The translations under genes were made by a program, and so were the position numbers. Shown here piece after piece: positions 8,770 through 17,225 of a stretch of DNA of 64,000 bases. Numbering within the stretch: the first letter of the stretch is position 1; each line of letters opens with the position of its first letter. Under the pieces are notes generated by a model. That model searched no databases. It saw only the letters and a program-made list of their open reading frames with translations, and had not been told where the DNA came from. This stretch comes from Burkholderiales bacterium (GTDB lineage Bacteria > Pseudomonadota > Gammaproteobacteria > Burkholderiales > JAEUOS01). The DNA is taken from contig JAEUOR010000063.1 of the NCBI GenBank assembly GCA_016790635.1, forward strand, positions 40,597 to 104,596. Direction: 5' to 3'.

Positions 8770-9476
8770 TCCCCAGCAATCACGACATCGGCCAGCGCAT
8801 CCGCGACGACATCGTCGCTGGTGTGCTCCGCTTTGGCGAGCGCATCACCATCGATGCGCTGGCGACCCGCTACGGTGTCAGCCACATGCCGGTGCGCGAG
8901 GCGCTGCGTGAACTGCAGGGCGAGGGCCTGGTGACAAGCGAGCCCAATCGCGGCGCGCGCGTGCGGGCGGTGGACGCCAATTTCATCGACAACCTGTTCG
9001 AGATCCGCACCGCGCTGGAAGTCATGATGGTGCGGCGCGCGGCGCGACGTGCCACGCCGGCAGACGTGGCCGAGCTCGAGGCCATCGAAGTGGTCCTGGA
9101 ACGGCATATCGAGCGTGGCGAACATGCGGCGGTGGTGGCCGAGAATCGGCGCTTTCACCAGACCATCAACAGAATCGCCGACAACGTCGACGCACTGCCG
9201 GTGGTGGACCGCCACTGGACGCTCCTGGCGGCGCTATGGCGCCACTTCGGTTACGGCGCGGACCGCTTTTCCGGCGTGGCCAACGATCATCGTCACCTGA
9301 TCGCCGCGCTCGCCGCGCATGACGAAGAAGCGGCCGCGATGCTCATGGGCGCGCATGCGACCAAGGCCAAGCTGGAGCTGCTCTCGCGGCTGGGCGCGCA
9401 GGCCGGGCCTGCGGTGACGAATGCACCGTCTACATCGCCGCGACAGCGCGCGGTGCGACACCTGCGGCGCGCGTGA
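8745..9476 (+). CDS. GntR-family transcriptional regulator with FCD ligand domain
   Basis: The 243-residue product has an N-terminal winged helix (DIGQRIRDDIVAGVLRFGERITIDALATRYGVSHMPVREALREL, with the VSHMPVREAL recognition helix) and a C-terminal all-helical FCD domain. Candidate metal or ligand residues are in NRRFHQTINRIADN and NDHRHLIAALAAHD. Such repressors release DNA on binding a carboxylic acid from the pathway they control. ATG 8745 has GAGGGGAA upstream at a plausible distance; ATG 8766 is an alternative that would leave the right operator box untranslated. The stop overlaps the next start by one base (TGATG), so it is translationally coupled to the dehydratase-like gene and most likely controls the run to 16,079. 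Confidence 0.88.
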   Translation: MLAIFDQMFPSNHDIGQRIRDDIVAGVLRFGERITIDALATRYGVSHMPVREALRELQGEGLVTSEPNRGARVRAVDANFIDNLFEIRTALEVMMVRRAARRATPADVAELEAIEVVLERHIERGEHAAVVAENRRFHQTINRIADNVDALPVVDRHWTLLAALWRHFGYGADRFSGVANDHRHLIAALAAHDEEAAAMLMGAHATKAKLELLSRLGAQAGPAVTNAPSTSPRQRAVRHLRRA

Positions 9477-10618
9477 TGGCAGCCATCGCCCGCATGGCCT
9501 TGGATGTGGCGCGCATCTCGCCCAAGACCTGCTGGAGTTTCATCCGCCTCTTCGCCAAGGACGGTCGCGTCGGTCACGGCGAGGCCACCCTGCAGGGGCG
9601 CGAAGCCGCCATCGCCGAGGCAGCGGCCCGCCATGCGAGCGCCGCGCTCCTATCCGATCTTGGGCAGCCGGAACGCTTTGCCGACACTGCGGCGCCTGTC
9701 ACGCTCGAAGAGGCGGCGGCGGTCAGCGCGATCGACCAGGCCCTGTGGGACCTGGCTGCGCAGGGGGCCGGCCTGCCGCTGGCACGCAAGCTGGGTGGCG
9801 TGCGTCGCTCTCAGGTGCCGGTGTACGCCAACATCAATCGCCGTACCGAAGATCGCTCGCCCGCAGGCTTTGCTGCGAGTGCGCGTGCAGCCCTGGCCTG
9901 CGGGCATGCTGCGTTCAAGCTCGCGCCCTTCGATGAAGTCAGCGTTGCACGATGCGCGGCCGGCGAAGGCGAGGCCGACATGCGCGCGGGCCTGGCGCGC
10001 GTGGCCGCGGTGCGCGAGGTCGTCGGCGCGGGCGCGCGCCTGATGATCGATTGTCATTGGCGCTTCGACGAAGCGACCGCCGGTGCGCTGATAGACGCGA
10101 CGCGCGAACTGCAACTCCACTGGATCGAGTGTCCGCTGCCGGAGACGGCGGAGACGATACCCGCGCTCAGGCGTCTGCGTGCACGCGCCAACGCGCAGGG
10201 CGTGCGTCTGGCGGGGCTGGAACAGGCCATCGGCCGTGCCGGTTTCCAGCCTTACTGCGAGGCCGGCGCCTACGACGTCATGATGCCGGACATCAAGTAT
10301 GTCGGCGGTTATGCAGAGATGCTGCGCGTGGCCGACCTGTTCGGGCGTCACGGCGTGGCCATGTCGCCGCATAACCCGAGCGGGCCGATTTCCCATGCCG
10401 CGAGCCTGCACGTGGCGGCGGCGCTCGCGGATTTCGACGCGCTCGAGATGCAGTTCGACGAAAGCCCGCTGTTCGATTCACTGCTCGACGACCCGCTGCC
10501 GGCGCCGCGCGCGGGTTCGATCCGGCAGCGCGACACACCGGGGCTTGGCGCATCGCTGTCGCAAGCCCGTCTTGCGTCGCTGGCGGCCGTGCCCGCGCGG
10601 GTGTGGGAGTGCAGATGA
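9476..10618 (+). CDS. mandelate racemase/muconate lactonizing enzyme family protein, probably an acid-sugar dehydratase
   Basis: The 380-residue product is an enolase-superfamily enzyme. The barrel metal ligands are visible as D192 (LMIDCHWRF), E218 (HWIECPLPE) and E249 (AGLEQAIG), followed by MMPDIKYVGG and H299 in MSPHNPSGPISH. The D/E/E triad and late histidine are those of the mandelate racemase subgroup, which includes galactonate, gluconate and other sugar-acid dehydratases. The lactonase directly downstream favours a sugar-acid role. ATG at 9476 shares a base with the regulator stop; a GTG at 9473 is in frame too. The true substrate cannot be told from sequence alone. Confidence 0.85.
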   Translation: MAAIARMALDVARISPKTCWSFIRLFAKDGRVGHGEATLQGREAAIAEAAARHASAALLSDLGQPERFADTAAPVTLEEAAAVSAIDQALWDLAAQGAGLPLARKLGGVRRSQVPVYANINRRTEDRSPAGFAASARAALACGHAAFKLAPFDEVSVARCAAGEGEADMRAGLARVAAVREVVGAGARLMIDCHWRFDEATAGALIDATRELQLHWIECPLPETAETIPALRRLRARANAQGVRLAGLEQAIGRAGFQPYCEAGAYDVMMPDIKYVGGYAEMLRVADLFGRHGVAMSPHNPSGPISHAASLHVAAALADFDALEMQFDESPLFDSLLDDPLPAPRAGSIRQRDTPGLGASLSQARLASLAAVPARVWECR

Positions 10619-11541
10619 GAGAGGAGCGCGCCCGCTGCGAGCCGATCGGGACGCAGCGCCACGTGCTGGCCGAAACGCCGGCCTGGTGCGCCGCGAGCGG
10701 CGCGCTGTGGTGGATCGACGTGCGCGGGCCGACCCTGTTTCGCTGGGACGGCCGTGCCGCCGAGCCGGAGGCGTGGCCCCTGGCCGATGTCGTCGGCGGC
10801 GCCGCGGTTGCCGACGATGGTCGCGTGGTGGTGGCCTTGCGCGATTCGCTGGCGGTCTTCGATGCGGCCGATGCGACTCTCACGCCGCTCGTCCGTGTCG
10901 AACCTGCCCGGGCGGAACACCGGCTCAACGAACTGAAGACCGACCCGCAAGGTTGCCTGTGGTGCGGCAGCATGCGCGACTACGGCGCCGCCACCGCGGG
11001 TTCGCTCTATCGCATCGACACCTCGCTCGCCGTGCGTACGGTGCGCACGAATATCACCATCCCCAACGGCATGGCATTCACGCCCGACGGCGCGGGCATG
11101 GTCTTCGTCGATACCGGAGAGGGAGTGATCGAAGCAGCCGCGTGGGATGCGGTGAGCGGCCTGCCGGGCACATGGCGTCCCCATGTGGCGGCAGGCGTGG
11201 CGCCCGGACGGCCTGACGGGGATGCTTTCGATGCCGACGGATGCTTGTGGAGCGCACGCTTTGGCGCCGGCTGCATCGCGCGCTTCACGCCGGAGGGCCG
11301 ACTGGATCGCCTGGTCAGCCTGCCGGCCACGCAGGTCACCTCGCTGGCGTTTGGCGGCGCGCACCTGGACACCCTCTTTGTCACCACCGGCACCCAGCGC
11401 TTGAGTGCCGAGGCCTTGCGCGCTGAACCGCTGGCGGGCGCGCTTCTGGCGCTTTCAGTCGGCGTGCGCGGTGCGCCGGTGGCGCCTGCGGTCCTGCCGG
11501 CGCGGCCACGCCCGTCACCGGTCACCGGAGTCGCAGCGTGA
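10615..11541 (+). CDS. SMP-30/gluconolactonase-family lactonase
   Basis: The 308-residue product is a six-bladed propeller lactonase. Motifs are HVLAETPAWCAASGALWWIDV near the start (metal glutamate), HRLNELKTDPQGCLWCGSM in the middle, ITIPNGMAFTPDG, and DGDAFDADGCLWSARFG, all matching the calcium or zinc site and blades of SMP-30 proteins. It would open a sugar lactone to the acid. ATG 10615 overlaps the preceding TGA in the ATGA arrangement, a strong sign of translational coupling with the dehydratase-like gene. Together these give a lactone, acid and keto-deoxy-acid sequence of reactions, an inference from family functions. Confidence 0.88.
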   Translation: MREERARCEPIGTQRHVLAETPAWCAASGALWWIDVRGPTLFRWDGRAAEPEAWPLADVVGGAAVADDGRVVVALRDSLAVFDAADATLTPLVRVEPARAEHRLNELKTDPQGCLWCGSMRDYGAATAGSLYRIDTSLAVRTVRTNITIPNGMAFTPDGAGMVFVDTGEGVIEAAAWDAVSGLPGTWRPHVAAGVAPGRPDGDAFDADGCLWSARFGAGCIARFTPEGRLDRLVSLPATQVTSLAFGGAHLDTLFVTTGTQRLSAEALRAEPLAGALLALSVGVRGAPVAPAVLPARPRPSPVTGVAA

Positions 11542-12317
11542 GGAATGCACGCACGACCGCCATGGCTGCCGGGTTGCCCTTGGTCGGCCTGACCCTGGTG
11601 CTGCTCGCCTGGGAGGCGGCGGCGCGCCTGGCCGCCAACGCCACCCTGGTGCCGCCGCCGCTGGTGGTGGGGCGCGCGTTCATCGGCATGCTCGACGGCG
11701 ACCTGCCCGCCGATATCGGCGCGAGCCTGGTGCACCTGAGCATCGGTTACAGCCTGGGCGTGATTTCAGGCCTCATCCTCGCTCTCATCGCCGCCGGTTC
11801 GCGCCGCCTCGAAGCGGTCATCGACCCATTGGTCGAGTTCCTGCGCCCAATCAGCCCGATTGCCTGGATTCCGCTGGCCATCCTCTTTTTTGGGGTCGGC
11901 CGCGCCGTGCCGGTCTATCTGATCTTCTATGCAGCGTTGTTCCCGATTTTCGTCAGCACCCTGGATGGCATCCGCCGTGTCGATCCGCGCCTCGTGCTGG
12001 CGGCGGCTTCGCTGGGCGCATCGCGCGCGCTGGTGGTGCGCGCGGTGGTGCTGCCGGCAGCGTTGCCATCGGTCATCGCCGGGGCGCGGTTGTCGTTGGG
12101 CGTGGCCTGGATGTCGCTGGTGGCCGGCGAGATCGTGGGCGGCGACGCCGGCATCGGCTGGCGCATCCTCTGGTACCAGGAGTTCTTCCAGATGGATCAC
12201 GTGCTGGCGGCCATCCTGGTCGTCGGGGTACTGGGTCTGGCGGCAGACCTGGTCCTGCGCGGTGTGCAGGCGCTGGCGCGCCGCTGGAACCCTGCCGCGG
12301 CGGAGGGCGCGACATGA
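11538..12317 (+). CDS. ABC transporter permease of the SsuC/TauC (nitrate/sulfonate/taurine) type
   Basis: The 259-residue product has about six membrane segments and the permease loop AAASLGASRALVVRAVVLPAALPSVIAGARLSLGVAWMSLVAGE, which carries the EAA-type coupling helix of this family. The GTG start at 11538 overlaps the lactonase stop (GTGA). A second, similar permease follows at once, so the transporter may be a heterodimer; usual SsuC/TauC systems encode only one permease. The neighbourhood suggests an organic acid ligand rather than a sulfonate. Confidence 0.88.
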   Translation: MRNARTTAMAAGLPLVGLTLVLLAWEAAARLAANATLVPPPLVVGRAFIGMLDGDLPADIGASLVHLSIGYSLGVISGLILALIAAGSRRLEAVIDPLVEFLRPISPIAWIPLAILFFGVGRAVPVYLIFYAALFPIFVSTLDGIRRVDPRLVLAAASLGASRALVVRAVVLPAALPSVIAGARLSLGVAWMSLVAGEIVGGDAGIGWRILWYQEFFQMDHVLAAILVVGVLGLAADLVLRGVQALARRWNPAAAEGAT

Positions 12318-13120
12318 GTTTCGCGCTGCGCACGCCATTGCCGCTCGGTACGCGCATCATGCTGCCGGTTGGCGTGCTGGTCGCGATCCTGATCGCCTGG
12401 GAGACCGCCGTGCGAGGCGCCGCCGCACAAGGCCTGGTGCCCTTGCCCTCGGGCGTGTTTGTCAGCGGCGTCGACCTGACGATGAGCGGGGTGATCGTGG
12501 CCGCCATGTCCGGCAGCCTTGCGCGCGTCGCGATCGGCTTTGCCTTCGGCGCGGCAGTCGGCGTGCCGCTGGGGCTGGCCATCGGCGCGCTGCCGACCCT
12601 GGATCGGGCGCTGCGTCCGGTGCTGGACATGTTGCGCTCGATCGCGCCGATCGCGTGGATCCCCATGGCCATCCTGTGGCTGGGGGTGCGCGGTAACGCA
12701 GCGCTTTTCGTGGTCGCCTACGGCGCGGTGTTTCCCTTCATCGTCGCCGCCAGCCAGGCCGCGCGCCAGACCGACCGGCGCCTCCTGGCCGCGGCGCGCT
12801 CGTTGGGCGCCGGTCCGTTCACCATGCTGCGCTCGGTGTGGCTGCCGGCGGCGCTGCCGATGATTTTCACCGGGGCGCGCATCGCGCTGGCGTTCGCGTG
12901 GGCCTCCATCATCGCCGCCGAACTGGCGGTGGGCATCAAGGTGGCCGGCCACGGTCGCAGCGTGGCCGGCATCGGCCAGCTGATGGTCGAGACCCTGTAC
13001 GTGAAGCGCGACGTCGACGCGCTGGTCTTCTACATGCTGGTGGTGGGTGCGGTCAGCTTCGCCATCGATGCGGGCCTGCGCTGGGCCCAGCGCGTGATCC
13101 TGCCCTGGAGCGGCAAATGA
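12314..13120 (+). CDS. second ABC transporter permease of the SsuC/TauC type
   Basis: The 268-residue product is homologous to the gene before it. It has a leading hydrophobic segment (MLPVGVLVAILIAWETAV), the PIAWIPMAILWLG motif also present in the first permease (PIAWIPLAILFFG), and the coupling loop AAARSLGAGPFTMLRSVWLPAALPMIFTGARIALAFAWASIIAAEL. ATG 12314 overlaps the previous stop (ATGA). The two permeases probably arose by tandem duplication and pair in the membrane with the ATPase encoded next. Confidence 0.88.
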   Translation: MSFALRTPLPLGTRIMLPVGVLVAILIAWETAVRGAAAQGLVPLPSGVFVSGVDLTMSGVIVAAMSGSLARVAIGFAFGAAVGVPLGLAIGALPTLDRALRPVLDMLRSIAPIAWIPMAILWLGVRGNAALFVVAYGAVFPFIVAASQAARQTDRRLLAAARSLGAGPFTMLRSVWLPAALPMIFTGARIALAFAWASIIAAELAVGIKVAGHGRSVAGIGQLMVETLYVKRDVDALVFYMLVVGAVSFAIDAGLRWAQRVILPWSGK

Positions 13121-13944
13121 ATCCCATTGTGCGTGTCACAGGCGTCAGCAAGGAATTCCTGAGCGGCCGCGACGGCAGTCGGGTGCAGGCCCTGGACGGC
13201 ATCGACTTGTCGATAGGGCGCGGCGAATTCGTCGCCGTGGTCGGGCCCTCCGGCTGCGGCAAGTCGACGCTCTTGTCCCTGATCGCCGGGTTCGCGGCGC
13301 CGAGTGCAGGCACGATCGAATTCGACTCCCGGCCAGTGACCGGCCCCGGCCCCGAGCGCGGCGTGATGTTCCAGGAATACGCGCTCTTTCCCTGGCGCAC
13401 CGTGGAGGGCAATGTCGAGTTCGGACCCTACGCGCGCGGTGTGGACGCCGCGACGCGGCGCGCGCGAGCCCGATCGCTGATCGAGCTGGTGGGGCTCTCC
13501 GGTTTCGAGAAGCGATTCCCGCACGAGCTTTCCGGCGGAATGCGTCAGCGCTGCGCCCTGGCGCGCATGCTCGCCAATGAACCGGCCCTGTGGCTCATGG
13601 ACGAACCCCTGGCAGCGGTCGACTTGCAGACGCGCATCATCCTGCAGGACGAGCTGTTGCGCCTGTGGGGTGACGGTCACGCGGCCGCCGCCGGGGGGAC
13701 GGGCAAGGTCAACCGACCGACCGTGCTGTTCGTCACCCACGGCATCGACGAGGCCGTGCTGCTGGCCGACCGCGTGCTGGTGCTGGCGCGCCGGCCCGGG
13801 CGCATCAAGGAAGTTGTCACCATCGACCTGCCGCGGCCGCGCGCGGCTCAGCGCAACACGCCGGCGATGGCCCGGTTGATCGAACACGTCTGGAGCCTGA
13901 TCCGCGACGAGGCGGTGCAGGCGATCAGCGAAGAGTCCGGTTGA
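13117..13944 (+). CDS. ABC transporter ATPase of the SsuB/TauB type
   Basis: The 275-residue product contains Walker A (VVGPSGCGKSTLL, about residue 40), a Q-loop (MFQEYALFPWRTV), the signature LSGGMRQRCALARML, Walker B (ALWLMDEPLAAVD) and the switch histidine in LFVTHGIDEAVLLADR. This is a complete, apparently active importer ATPase. It carries a short insertion (about residues 185-200, rich in Gly, Ala and His) between the D-loop helix and the H-loop strand. ATG 13117 overlaps the permease stop in ATGA form. It powers the two permeases upstream. Confidence 0.93.
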   Translation: MNPIVRVTGVSKEFLSGRDGSRVQALDGIDLSIGRGEFVAVVGPSGCGKSTLLSLIAGFAAPSAGTIEFDSRPVTGPGPERGVMFQEYALFPWRTVEGNVEFGPYARGVDAATRRARARSLIELVGLSGFEKRFPHELSGGMRQRCALARMLANEPALWLMDEPLAAVDLQTRIILQDELLRLWGDGHAAAAGGTGKVNRPTVLFVTHGIDEAVLLADRVLVLARRPGRIKEVVTIDLPRPRAAQRNTPAMARLIEHVWSLIRDEAVQAISEESG

Positions 13945-13975
13945 ACCAGCGGCGATTTTCCGTTCGCTGCATATG

Positions 13976-14142
13976 ACCGTTCCGAAGCGATCCGTACCCA
14001 CCCCTGGCGACATCCGCCAGACCGTAGTCCACCACAAGGAGGCAAGCATGCAATCCAACCATCGCCGCAGATTCCTGGGCCAGGCGTCCGCCCTGGCCGG
14101 CCTGCCCATGCTGTCAGTGAGCCCCGCGTTTGCGCAGGCGGT
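13976..14142 (+). repeat. duplicated leader module, copy 1 (5' UTR, ribosome site and signal-peptide codons)
   Basis: This stretch and 16,103-16,265 share the untranslated leader (with matching CACCC...GCGAC...TCCGCCA...TCCACC blocks), the ribosome-site region ending GGCAAGC and the first 31 codons. From the ATG on, I count 75 of 93 identical bases. After the signal-peptide codons the two genes belong to different protein families. Confidence 0.65.
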
Positions 14143-15253
14143 CAAACTTTCGATGGGCGTCGGCCTGGCGCAGGAGTCGGGCGCGCTGATCATGAAAATG
14201 CGCCAGGACAACCTGCTCGAGCAGGCGGCCAAGGAACTCGGCGTGGCCGGCATCGAACCCGAATTTCTTTCCTTTCCGGTCCTGCTGCGCATGCTGCAGG
14301 GCATCGCTGCCGGGCAGCTGCAGTTCGGCACGCTCGGCTCGACCCCGACCATCCGCTCGCTCACCGGGCCCGACCCGGTGGTGCCGCTGGCGATCGTCGG
14401 CGGCGGCAACCTGTTTCCCTTGCAGGTGCCGCCCAATTCGCCGATCCGCAACCTGAACGACCTGAAGGGAAAGACCATCCTGACCATCGTCGGTTCGGAC
14501 CTGCACCTGGTGCTGGTGCGCATCCTCAAGGCGCACGCGGGCATTGACGACCCCAAGGAGTGGGGCATCACGCTGCGCAACATCAATGCGTTGACCGAAT
14601 TGGGGCGGCCCCAGACGGGTGTGGACGCGTGCCTGAGCCTGGCGCCGACCTCCGCGATGGCCGAACGCGAGGGCCTGCTCGTCACCGTCATGCGCAACGA
14701 CGGCAAGACCGGCGCGCACTATCGCGGGCCGGAGGGCAGCGGCGCCGGCAAGACCATCGCGAGCTTCGCCAAGACGCCCTTCGCGCCGGAGGCCTACTAC
14801 CCGCACCGCATCTGGATCGTCGCCAGGCGCGATTTCCTGGCCGCCAACCCCAAGGTCGTGACCGCGCTCCTGGTGGCCAATCACCGCGCTGTGGCGACCC
14901 TGGCCAAAGGCGGCACCTCGGAGATCATCAAGGCGGGCGCGGCCAACTGGGCCGGTTCGGCGCAGTCGCAGGGCGACTGGATCGACAACGTGCTGTGGAA
15001 GCGCCGTGGCTGGTCGTGGGTGACCGAGGGCGATGCGCGCACCCTGGTGGGGCTCTCCACCACCAAGGCGATCTTCCAGACCGCGCTCGATGCCGAAGCC
15101 GCCAAGAAATTGTTTGTGTTGGGCGCGGACGTGTCGCGTGCCGCCTACGAAGCGGTCGGCCGTGTGCCCGAGCGCGCCGTATTCGATGACCAGAAAAGCG
15201 ATGTGCGCGGCAGGCCGGTGTGGGAGTCGGCCAACTGGAACCTCAAGGCCTGA
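14048..15253 (+). CDS. ABC transporter substrate-binding protein (SsuA/TauA/NMT1-like), Tat-type signal
   Basis: The 401-residue product starts with a twin-arginine-like leader (MQSNHRRRFLGQASALAGLP, cleavage after SPAFAQA). The mature part follows the periplasmic-binding type II layout: VKLSMGVGLAQESG, a ligand-loop region FGTLGSTPTIRSLTGP, GKTILTIVGSDLHLVLVRILKAHAG and the C-terminal WGSAQSQGDW-like helix region. It is longer than typical SsuA (about 320). ATG 14048 is chosen because AAGGAGG lies just upstream and the signal peptide begins there. It is the expected receptor for the two permeases and ATPase before it. The ligand may be a sugar acid or other organic anion given the catabolic genes in the run. 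Confidence 0.8.
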   Translation: MQSNHRRRFLGQASALAGLPMLSVSPAFAQAVKLSMGVGLAQESGALIMKMRQDNLLEQAAKELGVAGIEPEFLSFPVLLRMLQGIAAGQLQFGTLGSTPTIRSLTGPDPVVPLAIVGGGNLFPLQVPPNSPIRNLNDLKGKTILTIVGSDLHLVLVRILKAHAGIDDPKEWGITLRNINALTELGRPQTGVDACLSLAPTSAMAEREGLLVTVMRNDGKTGAHYRGPEGSGAGKTIASFAKTPFAPEAYYPHRIWIVARRDFLAANPKVVTALLVANHRAVATLAKGGTSEIIKAGAANWAGSAQSQGDWIDNVLWKRRGWSWVTEGDARTLVGLSTTKAIFQTALDAEAAKKLFVLGADVSRAAYEAVGRVPERAVFDDQKSDVRGRPVWESANWNLKA

Positions 15254-15257
15254 GGCG

Positions 15258-16079
15258 ATGGATCGCGGGGCGATGGCCGCCGGCGCGGCACGCGTTGCCG
15301 CGCGCTTTTCCATGGCCGGTCGGCGTGCGCTCATCACCGGGGCCAGCCTGTCGATCGGCCGCGCCATCGCTCTGGCGTTCGCGGATGCGGGTGCTGCGCT
15401 GGCCTTGCAGCATGCAGGTGCGGCGGATGCGGGGCTGGGCCACCCGCACGCGGCACCAGAAACCGCCGCGCTGCTCGCCGAGCGTGGCGCCAGTTACAAG
15501 TTCATCGAGTCCGACTTCGCCGAACCCGGCGCGGGTCGGCGCTGTTTTGCCGCTGCGGAGGCCGCGCTCGGCGGGGTCGATATCCTGGTGCTGGCCGCTT
15601 CGGTGCAAAAGCGCACGCCGCTCGAAGCGGTTGACGAGGTCGAGCGCGATTGGCAAAGGCGCATCAATTTCGATGCCCCGGTCGAACTCCTGCAAGCGGC
15701 CGTGCCGGGCATGCGCGCGCGCGGCTGGGGTCGCATCCTGACCATCGGCAGCGTCAACCAGACGCGGCCTGATGCGGAACTTGCCGTCTATGCCGCCTTG
15801 AAGAGTGCGCAACACAACCTGGCCATCAATCTGGCGCGCCAGCTCGCGCCTGCCGGCATCACCGTCAACAATTTGTCTCCGGGGCTGGTGGCCACCGCGC
15901 GCAATCAATGGCGACGCAAGGATGCGGATCAATGGGGCGCGATCCAGCGCGCGGCCAATCCCATGGGTCGCGCAGGGTCGCCCGAGGAAATGGCCGGTGC
16001 TGCGCTGCTCCTGTGCTCCGAGGCTGGCAGTTTCATCACGGGGGCGGACCTGCAGGCGACCGGCGGCGGGCATCTGTGA
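15258..16079 (+). CDS. short-chain dehydrogenase/reductase
   Basis: The 273-residue product is a classical SDR. The nucleotide-binding glycine motif reads TGASLSIGRAIAL near residue 30, followed by the catalytic set S165 (TIGSVNQ), Y178 and K182 (VYAALKSAQ), then NNLSPGLVAT and a C-terminal ATGGGHL. These features support NAD(P)-dependent oxidation or reduction of an alcohol or keto group. The gene begins 4 bases after the binding-protein stop, so it belongs to the GntR-headed run. Its likely job is a redox step on the sugar-acid-like substrate; this is inferred from context only. Confidence 0.88.
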   Translation: MDRGAMAAGAARVAARFSMAGRRALITGASLSIGRAIALAFADAGAALALQHAGAADAGLGHPHAAPETAALLAERGASYKFIESDFAEPGAGRRCFAAAEAALGGVDILVLAASVQKRTPLEAVDEVERDWQRRINFDAPVELLQAAVPGMRARGWGRILTIGSVNQTRPDAELAVYAALKSAQHNLAINLARQLAPAGITVNNLSPGLVATARNQWRRKDADQWGAIQRAANPMGRAGSPEEMAGAALLLCSEAGSFITGADLQATGGGHL

Positions 16080-16083
16080 GGCC

Positions 16084-16115
16084 GACAGGCAGCGCCACCC
16101 TGCCGTTCAGCGTCC
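16084..16115 (+). repeat. 32-base direct repeat, left copy
   Basis: Positions 16,084-16,115 match 17,194-17,225 at 31 of 32 bases. The two copies have the same orientation and flank the Bug gene at 16,171. The core GGCAGCGCCACCCTGCC can fold as a small hairpin (GGCAG/CTGCC). The left copy is the start of the leader module in front of the Bug gene. Confidence 0.7.
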
Positions 16116-16265
16116 AAGCATTCACCCTTGCGACGTCCGCCATCGTGCAATCCACCCTGAGAAGGCAAGCATGCAATCCATCCATCGCCGCGGATTCCTC
16201 TGTCACGCGTCCGCTTTGGCCTGCCTGCCCGCGCTGGCGGCAAGCCCCGCCTTCGCGCAGGCCGC
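16103..16265 (+). repeat. duplicated leader module, copy 2
   Basis: This is the partner of 13,976-14,142, in front of and within the start of the Bug-family gene. The leaders of both genes encode closely similar signal peptides (23 of 31 residues identical), although the mature proteins are unrelated at family level. Confidence 0.65.
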
Positions 16266-17163
16266 GTACCCGCAGAAACCCATCCGGCTGATCGTGCCGA
16301 GTGCGCCGGGCGACGGCTCGGACCTGATCGCGCGCATGATCGGCGACAAGCTGACGCAGGTGCTCGGACAGTCGATCGTCGTCGACAACCGCACGGGCGC
16401 GGGTGGCCGCGTCGGTACCGAGGCTGCGGCGAGGGCCGCGCCCGACGGCTATACGCTGATCATGGGCAACGCCGGCTCGCATGGCATCAATGCCGCGCTC
16501 TACCGCGACCTTACCTACGACATCGAACGCGACTTCGTCGCGATCACCCAGGTGATGCGCGCGCCGAACGTACTGGTCATCAACCCCTCGCTGCCAGCGA
16601 AGAGCGTGGCCGAGTTCATCGCGCTGCTCAAGGCGAACCCCGGCAAGTACAGCTACGCTTCGGGCGGCAACGGCAGCTCGGCGCACTTCACGGCCGAGCT
16701 CTTCAAGACGATGGCGGGCGTGGACATCGCGCACGTCCCCTACAAGGGCGCCACACCCGCGCTCGGCGGCGTGGTCGGCGGGGAGGTCGTGATGTTCATG
16801 GGCAACCTGCCGCCCGCGATGGGTCACATCAAGGCCAATCGAGTTCGCGCTCTGGCTGTTACCACCGCGCAGCGCTCGTCGCTCGCGCCCGAGCTGCCGA
16901 CGATTGCCGAGGCAGGGCTGCCCGGCTTCGAGACCGTCGCGTGGTTCGGCCTGTTCGCCCCGGCCGGCACGCCGCCCGGGATGGTCGCCCGCGTGCGCGA
17001 CGAGGTCGTGAAGATCGTTCAGCAACCCGACACCCGCGAGCGCCTCGTGGCGCTCGGCGGTGAGCCGGTCGGCAACACCTCCGCCGAGTTTGCCGCCATC
17101 GTGCGCGGCGACATCGCCAAATGGAAGCGCGTGGCCGTGGCCGCCAACATCAAGGCGGACTGA
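16171..17163 (+). CDS. Bug/TctC-family tripartite tricarboxylate transporter binding protein
   Basis: The 330-residue product has a twin-arginine-like signal peptide (MQSIHRRGFLCHASALA, cleavage after SPAFAQA) and the full Bug signature: YPQKPIRLIVPSAPGDGSD, VDNRTGAGGRVGTEAAARAAPDGYTLIMG, LTYDIERDFVAITQV and HVPYKGATPALGGVVGG. It would bind a carboxylate in the periplasm. ATG 16171 is fixed by the signal peptide and GAAGG upstream. No TctAB genes are nearby. Its leader and signal peptide closely copy those of the ABC binding protein at 14,048, so the two may be expressed and exported alike. Confidence 0.9.
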   Translation: MQSIHRRGFLCHASALACLPALAASPAFAQAAYPQKPIRLIVPSAPGDGSDLIARMIGDKLTQVLGQSIVVDNRTGAGGRVGTEAAARAAPDGYTLIMGNAGSHGINAALYRDLTYDIERDFVAITQVMRAPNVLVINPSLPAKSVAEFIALLKANPGKYSYASGGNGSSAHFTAELFKTMAGVDIAHVPYKGATPALGGVVGGEVVMFMGNLPPAMGHIKANRVRALAVTTAQRSSLAPELPTIAEAGLPGFETVAWFGLFAPAGTPPGMVARVRDEVVKIVQQPDTRERLVALGGEPVGNTSAEFAAIVRGDIAKWKRVAVAANIKAD

Positions 17164-17193
17164 GCACCTGCGAACGCCCAGTGCCGTGAGCTT

Positions 17194-17225
17194 GACTGGC
17201 AGCGCCACCCTGCCGTTCAGCGTCC
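17194..17225 (+). repeat. 32-base direct repeat, right copy
   Basis: This is the second copy of the repeat at 16,084. It covers the stop codon of the leftward LysR gene (TGA read from 17,219-17,217), so the last LysR codons come from repeat sequence. It marks the right edge of a 1.1-kb unit that contains the Bug gene. Confidence 0.7.

Noticed and set aside
13030..14706. 558-codon minus-strand open frame
   Set aside because: It is antisense to the ATPase and receptor genes. Its residues look like a shadow translation without domains.
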